The position numbers and the translations under genes are program-made. Below the pieces are notes generated by a model, which saw nothing but the letters and a program-made list of their open reading frames with translations, made no database searches and was not told where the DNA came from. 64,000 nt of DNA from Seriola aureovittata (lineage: Eukaryota > Chordata > Actinopteri > Carangiformes > Carangidae), in contig NC_079376.1 of NCBI RefSeq assembly GCF_021018895.1, forward strand, positions 23,832,001 through 23,896,000, written 5' to 3'. This document shows positions 38,001-46,614 of the stretch, one piece after another. Numbering within the stretch: the first letter of the stretch is position 1; each line of letters opens with the position of its first letter.

Positions 38001-40225
38001 ACGACAGAGAGCCTGAGGATTACACTGTTAAATGTAAGTATTGTTTTCAGCTCAGTTCAACAGTTAACGGTACAACTATTAAATTTTAGCTAGCTAGCTA
38101 CCTGGAGCTGTAGCACTTAAGCGCCGCTCGGTTGTCCACAACCGATGTTACAGAAAAGGCTGTAAAAGTTCAAAATTTGACATCTTACCAAGATTGTGTC
38201 AATTTCATAGATCATTTTTACTTAACTGTATGAATATAAATGGGAGAGGGAGAATGACGGCCACTGGGGCAATCAAGGTGTAAAGCACGCACATACAAAG
38301 GTACTGTCACGGGTGCTGGATCAAAAAGATTCAGCTAATATCTCCATTTTGCCACCATGTAAGTAAAGTCACAGTTAAATTAAACCTCACAACCAGTAGA
38401 TGTAGCAACACCCTTTTTTTGTTATGTTGTTTGTAGTGCTGTCACACGGAAGCCAGCCATGATTGTCACATAGTCACAATCCAAAATATTGTATCCAAGT
38501 AAAATATTTTTCTGGGATTTTGTTTTCTGTCCTGTATCTTTCCCAATCTCCCTATATTTGCATCCCAGTGTTAACATTGTTGGTTCTCTTGTTTTCTCTC
38601 CGTAAGGACAAGTCTTGAGAAAATGTGCCTGCTGGGGATGATGACTCGTGATTCAAATTATTTGTTTTAATCATACAGGTTAATAAACACACTTTTGCTG
38701 AAATCAGTTTTGCTGCTGTTGTTTGTCACTGCCATGTTTGGTTTCCTCTGTGTTAGGATTGTAAGTTTTCCAGGGTCAGGAGAGGGAGTGAGCGGGAACC
38801 CCACCACTGCTACTTGGCCTTGGTTTCTCCTAATGGATGAGGTGTTGGGACAGAGTCATTTCATCACACCCCCTGTCCTGATTGCCTCCATCCCTGAGGA
38901 CACACCAGGGCCAAGTGCAGCAGTGGAGGAGGAGGAGGAGGAGGAGGAGGAGGAAGATGAGGAGGGGGAAGAGACTGAGGAGAAACCAGTCAGGAGCAGC
39001 AGAAAGAAAGAGAAAGAGAGATGATGAGCTGTTACAGCTCATCACAGAGGACATGAGGCTGCAGAGAGAGGCAGAGGAGAGGATGAACAGACTGTTCTCT
39101 CTACTTGAGAGACTGGCTGAAAAATGAATTGAAATAATTGAAATATCAAATAAAGTTTGCAATGAAGACGGTACAACCACAACCTAAGCGGTCAAGGTTG
39201 CTAGGCGACAGGAGTGGGGGCTGTGTGACACAACAGTATGGCTGGGAACAGTTGGTGACGTAAAGAGGGAATTCTCCGTAGGCCAGACTGTCTCATTTCT
39301 ATGACAGCTACAAAGGCTACGAGGGCCAAGACTTCGAAGGATGCGGCCCCTGAAGTGGGACACAGCTTAGATGTGAACATGAACCTGGACTCTGGATGTG
39401 AACCTGGACCCTGGATGTGAACCTGGACTCTGGATGTGAACCTGGACCCTGGATGTGAACCTGGACTCTAGATGTGAACCTGGACCCTGGATGTGAACCT
39501 GGACTCTAGATGTGAGCCTGGACTCTGGGTGTGAACCTGAGCTATCTTTTCTCTTTGTTCTGTGAACATGTGTGTTGTGTGTGTGTTGTCACTTACTTAG
39601 TGGTCCCCTCCTCGTTGTAGATGACCCTGTAGAACCCCACCACGGAGCCGTTGAGCCAGCCCTGGAAGTCCAGGCTCAGCACGTACTGCTCCCCTGGTCC
39701 GGTGACGGGCAGCTCCTCTGCGGCCTCCGCCACCACGTACTGCTGAGGTTTGTATTCAAAGCAGCTCTTCACTGGGATCTCCTTCTGCCCCCCCTGGCCA
39801 TTCAGCATCTTCAGTCTGGGGATGGCGCTGACAAACGTCTCCCTGATGTGGAGCCACAGATGGCGGGTGGGCTTGTTGACCTCTAAGTGGATGTCCACAG
39901 TGCCAGTGTAGGTGTCGTCGACCAGGTCCGGCTCCAGGAGCAGGTCATAGTGGACTGGCTTCACATAGTTGGGCAGACGGAAATTCTTCCAGTCCCCGCT
40001 GGAGTCGGTGGAAGGCGTGCAAGGCCCTCTGCCAGGCGGAGGGGGCTGGGGAGGCTCTGCTGTGGGGGGCGGGATGGAGGGGGTGGTGGTGTCTGGCTTG
40101 GAGAGGCCCACCCCGAGGCCCACCGCCAAAGAGCACACCACCACCGTCACACATATGATGACTACATGCTTACCACGGACGCAGTAGCGCTTCTGTTGCT
40201 TCTCCATGTCCATGCTGTCCACCAT
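23002..40225 (-). CDS. enpep: glutamyl aminopeptidase (aminopeptidase A), 20 coding exons
   Basis: M1-family zinc ectopeptidase that removes N-terminal Glu/Asp, for example angiotensin II to III. It is a type II membrane protein of kidney and vessel surfaces. Exons (minus): 40225-39597, 36110-35969, 34349-34215, 34090-33970, 32895-32741, 31015-30902, 30822-30688, 30556-30491, 30386-30321, 29717-29557, 28511-28429, 28279-28143, 27679-27624, 27532-27382, 26854-26781, 26633-26529, 26259-26086, 25192-25052, 23759-23678, 23148-23002. They total 957 codons, equal to human ENPEP. Features: short cytoplasmic tail; TM helix about residues 20-41; Pro/Thr-rich stalk; GTGAMENW exopeptidase motif (G353-W358); zinc site H389-E390-L-V-H393 with E412 (WLNEGFA); then the large helical domain. 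The start at 40225 (tcaccATGG) has a good context; an upstream in-frame GTG at 40264 was not used. No frameshift or missing catalytic residue is seen. Confidence 0.97.
23613..23660 (+). repeat. (CA)n microsatellite
   Basis: CA tract with AAGCACG interruptions, ending 18 bases from the enpep exon 19 donor. Confidence 0.9.
25275..25440 (+). repeat. ERE-family dispersed repeat, copy 4
   Basis: Lies in the enpep intron between exons 17 and 18. It has TTGACCTTTGACCTTTTGGA, CACTTCATTTTATCC and AGGTCAcacTGACCT at 25408-25422 followed by TTGACCTTGTGACCTC. Confidence 0.7.
25408..25422. promoter_or_regulatory. palindromic estrogen-response-element-like site (enpep intron)
   Basis: AGGTCA-cac-TGACCT inside an ERE-family repeat copy. 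It is a perfect 15-bp palindrome apart from the spacer. Confidence 0.5.
31200..31690 (+). pseudogene. Tc1-type transposase N-terminal fragment
   Basis: Decayed copy of a common fish repeat that opens CTTTATTAGGAACACCTGTA and encodes a Tc1-type helix-turn-helix region. Surviving pieces are [23 protein letters not shown], the region around [16 protein letters not shown] and, further on in another frame, the ACTCAGATAACCATTCT block. Stops and frame changes are present and there is no catalytic half. It lies in the enpep intron between exons 5 and 6. Confidence 0.6.
32240..32485. repeat. dispersed repeat ending GGTCGGCAACC
   Basis: Shares TTTTCAAGTGGGCCATGAG and CTACATGTTTC with a second copy at 35195-35375. 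The end AAAAGGTCGGCAACCACTG resembles termini of non-autonomous hAT elements. Confidence 0.5.
33822..33835 (+). promoter_or_regulatory. CTCF-like motif in enpep intron
   Basis: CCACTAAGGGGCGC fits the CTCF consensus at 13 of 14 positions. Confidence 0.4.
35195..35375. repeat. second copy of the GGTCGGCAACC-type repeat
   Basis: Same order of shared blocks as at 32240-32485: CTTCTACATGTTTCTCCTGC, then GAGATTTTCAAGTGGGCCAT, then GGTTGAGAACCACTG. Confidence 0.5.
35456..35740. repeat. GGCCCA-rich dispersed repeat
   Basis: Repeated TCTGGCCC / GGGCCAGA words in both orientations (for example CTGGCCCATACAC, GGGCCAGATTTGGGCCATGG, ACTGGGCCAGAAG). Lies in the enpep intron between exons 2 and 3. Class not recognised. 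Confidence 0.4.
36726..37172. repeat. palindromic (fold-back) element
   Basis: Two arms of about 180 bases are inverted copies. The left arm (36726-36908) runs from TTTTTATTGTTTCACTCTTC to CTTAAGATAGTCAAG; the right arm (36988-37172) runs from CTTGACTATCTTAAG to GAAGAGTGAAACAGTAAAAA. Shared interior words are ACATTTTCTGCTGGGGTAAA and TTTACCCAGAATTCATTGTA. It lies in enpep intron 1 and is non-coding. Confidence 0.85.
37309..37350 (+). repeat. (GGTCT)n microsatellite
   Basis: Eight perfect pentamer units in enpep intron 1. Confidence 0.95.
37840..39367 (+). mobile_element. long copy of the GGGACACAGCT terminal-repeat family
   Basis: Right end GATGCGGCCCCTGAAGTGGGACACAGCT matches the family. 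Interior blocks ACAGAGAGCCTGAGGATTAC, TCAAGGTTGCTAGGCGACAG and AGACTGTCTCATTTC are shared with the short copy at 55.7 kb. It carries about 1 kb of extra sequence, including a degenerate coding region near 38695-39127. It lies in enpep intron 1. Confidence 0.55.
38695..39127 (+). pseudogene. degenerate coding region of the terminal-repeat element
   Basis: Two overlapping frames. One (38695-39024) runs into a poly-Glu block from a (GGA)n expansion and ends at KKEKER. The +1 frame (38882-39127) ends [20 protein letters not shown] then [20 protein letters not shown], a charged amphipathic tail. This tail resembles the C-terminus of Myb/SANT-like proteins carried by PIF/Harbinger-type transposons. 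That link is an inference from composition, not a firm match. Confidence 0.35.
39371..39538 (+). repeat. 19-bp minisatellite
   Basis: About nine tandem units of GGATGTGAACCTGGACYCT in enpep intron 1. Units alternate between two variants, CCCT and CTCT. It ends about 58 bases from the enpep exon 1 donor. Confidence 0.9.
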
Positions 40226-40540
40226 GGTGACTTCAGAACCTGAACTCTCACTGGACTGAGACACAGCTGTAGTCAGGTAAAAGGTCCTGAAGCTGACCTG
40301 GAGTCAGAGCTGTAGGCGGTGGCTCCCACAGTATTTGTATTCACTGTGTGAGCTGATCCACAGTCTCTGGTGCTGTGGGGTGGAGATAAGGAGGAGGAGG
40401 AGAAGTGAGGAGAGGAAATCGGTCAGACAGTGTAGAGAATTTCAAAGAGTGAGGGAGAGATTTATTCTGTGCTCAGAGTTAACACGCCTCCTCCTGTTAA
40501 ACATCTACAATCTGTCTGTAAATCAACAGCTTTCAACTTT

Positions 40541-40543
<3 letters not shown>

Positions 40544-40604
<61 letters not shown>
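40544..40604 (+). repeat. (GT)n microsatellite upstream of enpep
   Basis: GT tract of about 30 units, about 320 bases upstream of the enpep start codon. Confidence 0.95.
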
Positions 40605-40607
<3 letters not shown>

Positions 40608-41759
40608 TGAGTGTTTGTGGTTTAAAACTGCTGCATGTTCTCTGTGTGTGTGCACGTAAACACAACATGTAACTTTAGAAAGAAGTGAACCTTTCTGTGT
40701 GTGTTTGGTTTGAATCCATCTGAGTGATATAAATGTAAAGTGAACTGGATGCAGTGGAATCTGTCCTGCTGACACGGGGGTTGGGGGGGGGGGGGGGGTT
40801 GGTGGGGGTCTACATGACTGTAGCTGCTATGGCATTTGCTCTTTGGTCAACAGTGATTGCAACAGAGAGACGTGTGAACAGAAAAGCAAAACAATGGCTG
40901 TGTTGTGCTGCACCACACTAACAGGATTAACAGAGAGAAATATTCATTTCTCCTCTTGTTCCAGTAGCAGCAGGACTGAGGATGATGATGATGGTTGGTC
41001 CTAATGAAAATATTTAAACCTATTAGCAAGCTGATCATGAAAGTATGTGTTCATGATCCCCAGAGGAAAATCATTTTGTTGCCCCTTGATCTTTCATCTA
41101 GCCGACCATTAACATCTAACAGAGAGGCTGCCATGAAGTTTACTGAGCCCACTGATGCTCCCCAGAGGATGAACCTTTAACATGTTGGACATACAGAGGA
41201 AGAGTTAGACAGTGTTAGAACTTAAATGGACATGAAACTCAATCAATTATCAGCATGTACGATGAAAAACTTTGTTAAACTGTGTCAAAGACACCAGACT
41301 GTGTTCAAAAACCATAAAACAAATCAACTACAACTCCCAAGGTGCATTTCAGTAAGAATCTTGCAATCACAGAGGTTAAAATTTGAATTTATACCTTGTT
41401 CAGACCCAAAGCAACATGAACGTCAAAGTGACAGGAAGTCATTCATTTTCTGTCAGCCGGCGTCTCCTGGGGTCGAGCAGCCGCAGCCTGTCAGTGGCGT
41501 TTCTTCGGCGGTGTGGCCGTCCAGGTGACTTTGTGGTAATGAGCCGATTGGTTTGGCTTTTGGAACGTAGAGGTGCTCTGCTCTAGAGAACACTAAAGAA
41601 AACAACTGTGTAAACTTTTGTGCCCGTCAAACTTTTGTTCTGAAGCACAATGGAAAAGATAATACAATGTGTCCCTGTTTGTTTACAGAGACTACAAAGA
41701 CCACCTTGTGTTGTCTGCCTCCACCACTCAAACTAATTTCAGATTACATGTTTACCCAG

Positions 41760-41890
41760 AGTTATATAAAATATGAACCATTTGTGTGGAATTCTGTAAT
41801 AATTTCTGTGTGAGTCTTGAGTAATGACTCAAAAGTGTTACGTGAGGTCACACTGACCCTTGACCTTTGATGCATTTGTCGCATAAAATT
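41760..41890 (+). repeat. ERE-family dispersed repeat, copy 5 (short)
   Basis: Upstream of enpep. Shares ATATGAACCATTTGTGTG with copy 6 and has AGGTCAcacTGACCC at 41845-41859 followed by TTGACCTTTGA. Confidence 0.6.
41845..41859. promoter_or_regulatory. estrogen-response-element-like site upstream of enpep
   Basis: AGGTCA-cac-TGACCC, with the 13-bp GGTCAnnnTGACC core intact. It lies about 1.6 kb upstream of the enpep start codon. Confidence 0.45.
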
Positions 41891-44297
41891 GATGCCTGGA
41901 CTAAGGTGTCTGACACCGTAGGTGTTCCAGGGGAGTTGGTGAAGTGTAGCTTGTGATATATTTGGTGAAAATAGGAGGGAGTTGCTAACTAGCGCCATAG
42001 CATGCAAAACAGTGTAGCTTGACAATGTGATGCCTATCAGGCAGTAACGTTAACATCTTTAACTTATACACTACCTGTGGTCAGCTGGAACAAAGATACC
42101 GTTAACGTGTCTAACAAAGCTCTCTGTTTCATCCACGTCAGAGCGTTCACCAACCTCAACAGCGTCCTTGGCAGCCAGAGTGAATTTTTTACCTCTCAAC
42201 GCTTTCAGTCTGAACGTATGGTTACTTCCTTCTTCTCCATAGCAACAGTAGCATTTTAGTAATCAATCCAGAATGTGGAAAAGCTCTTATTGCATTCAGT
42301 GAGGTTTCTGTAGTGCACCATGCAGCAGAGCACTCAGATGAAATGAAAATAAAAATCAATAAAGATTGTAACACAAACCAGTTGCGTGACTAATAGGAAG
42401 TTAAGGGTGAGGTTAAGATGAGCAGGTTTTCTGAACCTTACTGAAAACACACCTGTGTTAGCAAAACACAAAGGGCAAAGCATTTGTGGCAGCTTCAACT
42501 TTCCATCCAAATCTAAGCAACTTCTAACTGAGCTTCAAGAAAATTTGCAAAGGAAAATGTGACTCATGCGTGTTTCCTTTCACTGCTGTGTATGTTGGAT
42601 GCATTGGTGATGCTATTTCTCCAGTTGGGTGCATTTAAACTATTTCATTTGAAGAAGACACAGTGAGATCACCTAATCAGTCAAAGCTCAAACAAAGGCC
42701 ACACATCTGATGTTTTCATCTGCTGCAGTCTGTTGTCTCTCCAGTGGAAGCCTAATGCTTTTTGTCAGGATTTATTAACTAAGTCATCATTCTTCTTTTC
42801 TTTTTTTTTTAAATCAACTTCAGCCAAGCAATACGATCCAGGGAGGCCAGGGAGTGATACATTCATGGGTCTCAAGATTCATCAGATGCCAAAAAACTGC
42901 AAAGCCATTTAGACGAATAACACTCTGATTTCATAACTTGGAAAAATGATCTCAACAGTGTCATGTTATCCTCCGTCTCCACGACCATATGGTAAACAGT
43001 TGAACCCAGCTGACCATGTTACACAGCTAAAGGATCAAAGCAGAGCAGCTTATACGACAGCCTGACCCTGAGGTTCTTCCTCATATTGTATCTTTATTGT
43101 GTTTCATAGAGATAAGACTCATAAACATTAAGACTCCCTTATCCTTGAACTCAAAAAGTATCTGCATGAGAGACAGGGTCGGGAGTGCCAGGCCTTGACG
43201 GTGCAGCGGGCCAGATCCCAAAAGAGCTAAATGTACTAGGCAGCCTTACTATTAGGGACAGCCGGATAGTCAGTCACCCTAATATAAAACAGTTCTCTGT
43301 GTACCTCTGGGCTCATAGGATCTACATCAGACCTAGCTGGAGTTAACCTCTACCCATCCACTGGAGTGGGGCTTACCTTCAGACAGGTGTGGACGGGCAA
43401 ACCGGGTTGGTGTGTGATGTGAAGTTTAAGCCTTTTATTTTAGGTTAACAAAAACACGAAAACAGTTTTTAAAATGTAGTGGTCAGGAAAATGGAAAAGA
43501 AGGACAACGCCTTAGATTTTTCCTGCCTTATATAGTAAATAGAGGAACTAACTCATCCTGTTGTTCACAATCACGTGCGTATTTGGACGAAGGTTATGAT
43601 TGCGAACATTAGAGATAACACTTGAGATGAATAATAAGCAATACTTGTGATGAGTAATGAGCAGTTACTGAGAAACATGAATGTGAAACATAAACTGTAA
43701 AACATGACAGTGAGTACATCTGGATCACATCTGGATCACACAGCATAATACTGAGCGTGACCTAATGAATATATCAGTACATGAGTTGATATAAGAGCAG
43801 CAGATAGAATTGTGACATGGAAATGATTACATGATTACATATGCAAAGAAAATAAAACTTGAAGTAACTACATGACTTGGACACGTGAGCAAATCAAGAA
43901 GAGAACCAGAGAAAAGCAGGATCTTTTATTACAGAAAGTGTTTAAACCCATGACCAGAATAGTCATACATACTTTGTGTTATTGATAAAAGGGGAATCAG
44001 TTATTCCTCTTTTTGCTTGGGACCCTTGAAAACCACTGGTCTATGATAAGGACCTGTGTTTTTATGTGTCTGCTGCTTCTCTGCATGTTTCTATGCACCA
44101 ATCATTTTATTGTATACAGATCTTACAATGACAATAAAGGTTTTCTGATTTAGACAGATTAAATAAATATCATTGTAAAAAAATAAACTATATTTTAATT
44201 TTGGCAGAATTTTGAATAATGCCAACAGGGGGATGGTGTACTTGTTATAAAGCCCAGTCCACAGTGTCACAGTCAGTTGTTTGTATCGTATCTTCTG

Positions 44298-44311
44298 GCG
44301 CCACCTTGTGG
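44298..44311 (-). promoter_or_regulatory. CTCF-like motif between enpep and lrit3
   Basis: Minus strand CCACAAGGTGGCGC fits the CTCF consensus at 13 of 14 positions. Confidence 0.4.
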
Positions 44312-44568
44312 TCATGTTACATTTAAATGTAAAGTCAAAGAAAATGTCCAGTAGGTATCGTAACCGTCTCTTTGTCTCACACAGTCTGGATCAGACAGTA
44401 AGAATATGGAAAAACAGATTCTTACTTTGGGGCTCTTTGTGGAACTGCAAACCAGGGCCCCTCAAACTCAAATTACCTCGGGGGCAACGGCCAAGGTGTT
44501 CTCTTCCGAATGGCTGCTGAACACTTCTGAATAAACATAATTTTTCCACACTATAATGAAGCTGTACA

Positions 44569-44847
44569 TTGAGACTCTCTGTGCTGTATGAGCCTGTGTC
44601 CTCTCTGGAAGCTGAAGCTGTAGACACAGTTCATCCCTCTGTCTCTGGTGGCTGTGATTATGAAAACCTCTATGTCATTGTGAAATACAGGACCCAAGGC
44701 ATTTTGGGAAAATTAATGGTTACCCCCAAGCCTGGCTCAGACTTTCAGGTGTCAGGTTTCACGTGTGATTCAGACCTCTCGGATGGTCCCAGCTTAAGTG
44801 TTAAAGGAGAAATAAAGACCCAGAAACCACAACTGCAAAATAAGTGA
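44569..44847 (+). other. isolated reading frame, possible exon or gene fragment
   Basis: A 92-codon frame in the lrit3/enpep spacer, opposite in strand to both genes. Its middle (GCDYENLYVIVKYRTQG, then VSGFTCDSDLSDG) looks protein-like, with paired cysteines, and recalls zona-pellucida-type sequences. This is an impression only. AATAAA overlaps its 3' part (about 44809). No neighbouring exon was found. Confidence 0.2.
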
Positions 44848-44979
44848 CTGGGGACATGTGGACATGAGGGGATCTGGTCCTGCAGACCGGATCTGGCTCA
44901 CAGGCCGGTAATCTGAGACCTTTGCGGAAAACAAAAGGCACATCACTGACACCGATCCGATTTTCTCTGTGTGACACTT

Positions 44980-44985
44980 TTTATT
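44980..44985 (-). terminator. poly(A) signal of lrit3
   Basis: AATAAA on the minus strand, about 80 nt downstream of the lrit3 stop codon. Its position supports transcript ending soon after the short last exon. Confidence 0.55.
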
Positions 44986-45063
44986 TTGACCAACAGGACA
45001 GCTCGTCAACAACCTGAGTTATTCTACAGAACAGAACACTAAAACTAGAGGTTCACAGACATG

Positions 45064-46572
45064 TCATCGATCCTGCTCTTCTTTATATCTCTGTGTTTCC
45101 GACAGAAGAGCACTTGTCGAGTTGTCTGAGGACTCAGGTGTAGACTTAATGGACGTCTGGGTCTTCTTCTTCGTATCTGGGGAGTCCACTTTGTACTCGT
45201 CTGCAGGGAACACTCTGGACCCAGGATCAGGGGCGGTCTGGGTCTTGTTTAAGGAAGGTGGTGTGATGTTTAGGGATATCTGGTTCTCCTTCATTGAGGG
45301 GGTGTTGATAGTGGCTGGATTCTGGTTTGGCCTCCTGTATTTTAGTGACGGTTTTGGTGGGGTCTTCTGGGACTTCTTCTTTGGAGGACGGGACACCCTT
45401 GTGACACCCACCACCCTCAGTCTGATCAGGGCTTCAGATATTCCTCCCATGTTCCGCGCCTGGCACCGATATTCTCCAGCGTCCTTGTACGACAACCCGT
45501 TTAGGCTGATGATCGACCAGCGGACCCCGACCCGAGGAGACTCCTGCATAACTGGGACATAAAAAGGTTAACAGGCAACTATCGGTGGGTATATGCTAGC
45601 TACAGCACACATTCGCACAATGTATAGTGTCTTATTGGGAGGTTTAAGGGGGTGTATAGTTGTCATGGCAAAATGTATCAATATAAGGGGCCATCAGGGA
45701 CGCCTTTTCCCTTTGGGGGCCCCAAACATTTGCCTGGTTTGCCTCTCCTGATGGTGCACTTCTGTTAACTATAGCATAGAGTTTTACACAGGCAATCTTT
45801 GAGACCAGAACCAACTGAACTCAGGTTGTACTCCTGTCTGACAGTTAGTTCTGCAGGACTAAAACTGGGTTTAACAAATAACAATAATAAATGATAACTA
45901 ATAGCCGGCTTTAACTTTACTTAACAATTGTGACTTTTCCTACTGGACACTCAAGTTATGTAACTTTCCACATTGAAAGGTTTAAAAATGACTAGACCTG
46001 TGTTATATATTTTCTGGAGTTGTGTACATTATGGTAACGGTATGTGTCATTTGTCAGTGACATCATATCCTGTATGATGATGGGTTGGCGTTGTGGTTTC
46101 CTGCCAGAAACCATTGACTGTTATTTAGTTTAAAGCCACATACACTTTTTACACCTTGGTGGTTTTCAGCTCTATATTTGACCCAGATGAAGGATTTTAG
46201 TCGTGAGACGACTGGATCCGAAGTTATCAGAGAAACAAGCTGGTGGTGGTGAAGACAACAATTCCCATGATCCCAAGCTGTTAGGGTTAGGGTCTCCCAA
46301 CGCCGTCTTTTGTTATTGTTTTGATTGAGAGACCCCTAGAGGCAGAAGCTACAGACTGTGTTTAACAGTACTGGTTTTAATTTACATTATTAACATGATT
46401 ATGACTAAATCATATTAAACATCTGTCTGTGTCAGGGTGCTTATAGAGCTCCTTCACATACACAGTGGGGTCCAAAGCTCATATACTGTATACCCTCTGT
46501 ACTCACATTCATCCATTCACTCACACATGCATACTGCTCTTTTCTATCACACACACACACACACACATACAC

Positions 46573-46614
<42 letters not shown>

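Larger units (their letters stand above)
40226..45063. other. spacer between enpep 5' end and lrit3 3' end
   Basis: No intact gene. It should include the enpep promoter just right of 40225. Contents are a (GT)n at 40544-40604, a G-run at 40783-40798, an ERE-family copy (about 41760-41890), a CTCF-like motif (44298-44311) and an isolated reading frame at 44569-44847. I see no recognisable repeat in 42300-44200. Confidence 0.5.

Noticed and set aside
39371..39538. CRISPR-like array
   Set aside because: Units are contiguous 19-bp repeats with no unique spacers, in a vertebrate intron; it is a minisatellite.
39887..40243. 118-codon plus-strand open frame
   Set aside because: Antisense shadow of enpep exon 1.
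40226..40264. Upstream extension of enpep to a GTG at 40264
   Set aside because: GTG is an unlikely eukaryotic start. The ATG at 40225 has a good context and gives a length equal to human ENPEP.
43080..43560. Possible LTR or retroelement
   Set aside because: A TATAAAA word and A/T-rich flank are present, but no TG..CA ends, direct repeat or coding sequence could be recognised.
45122..45562. 146-codon plus-strand open frame
   Set aside because: Antisense of lrit3 last exon; the minus strand carries the Ig DAGEYRC motif.
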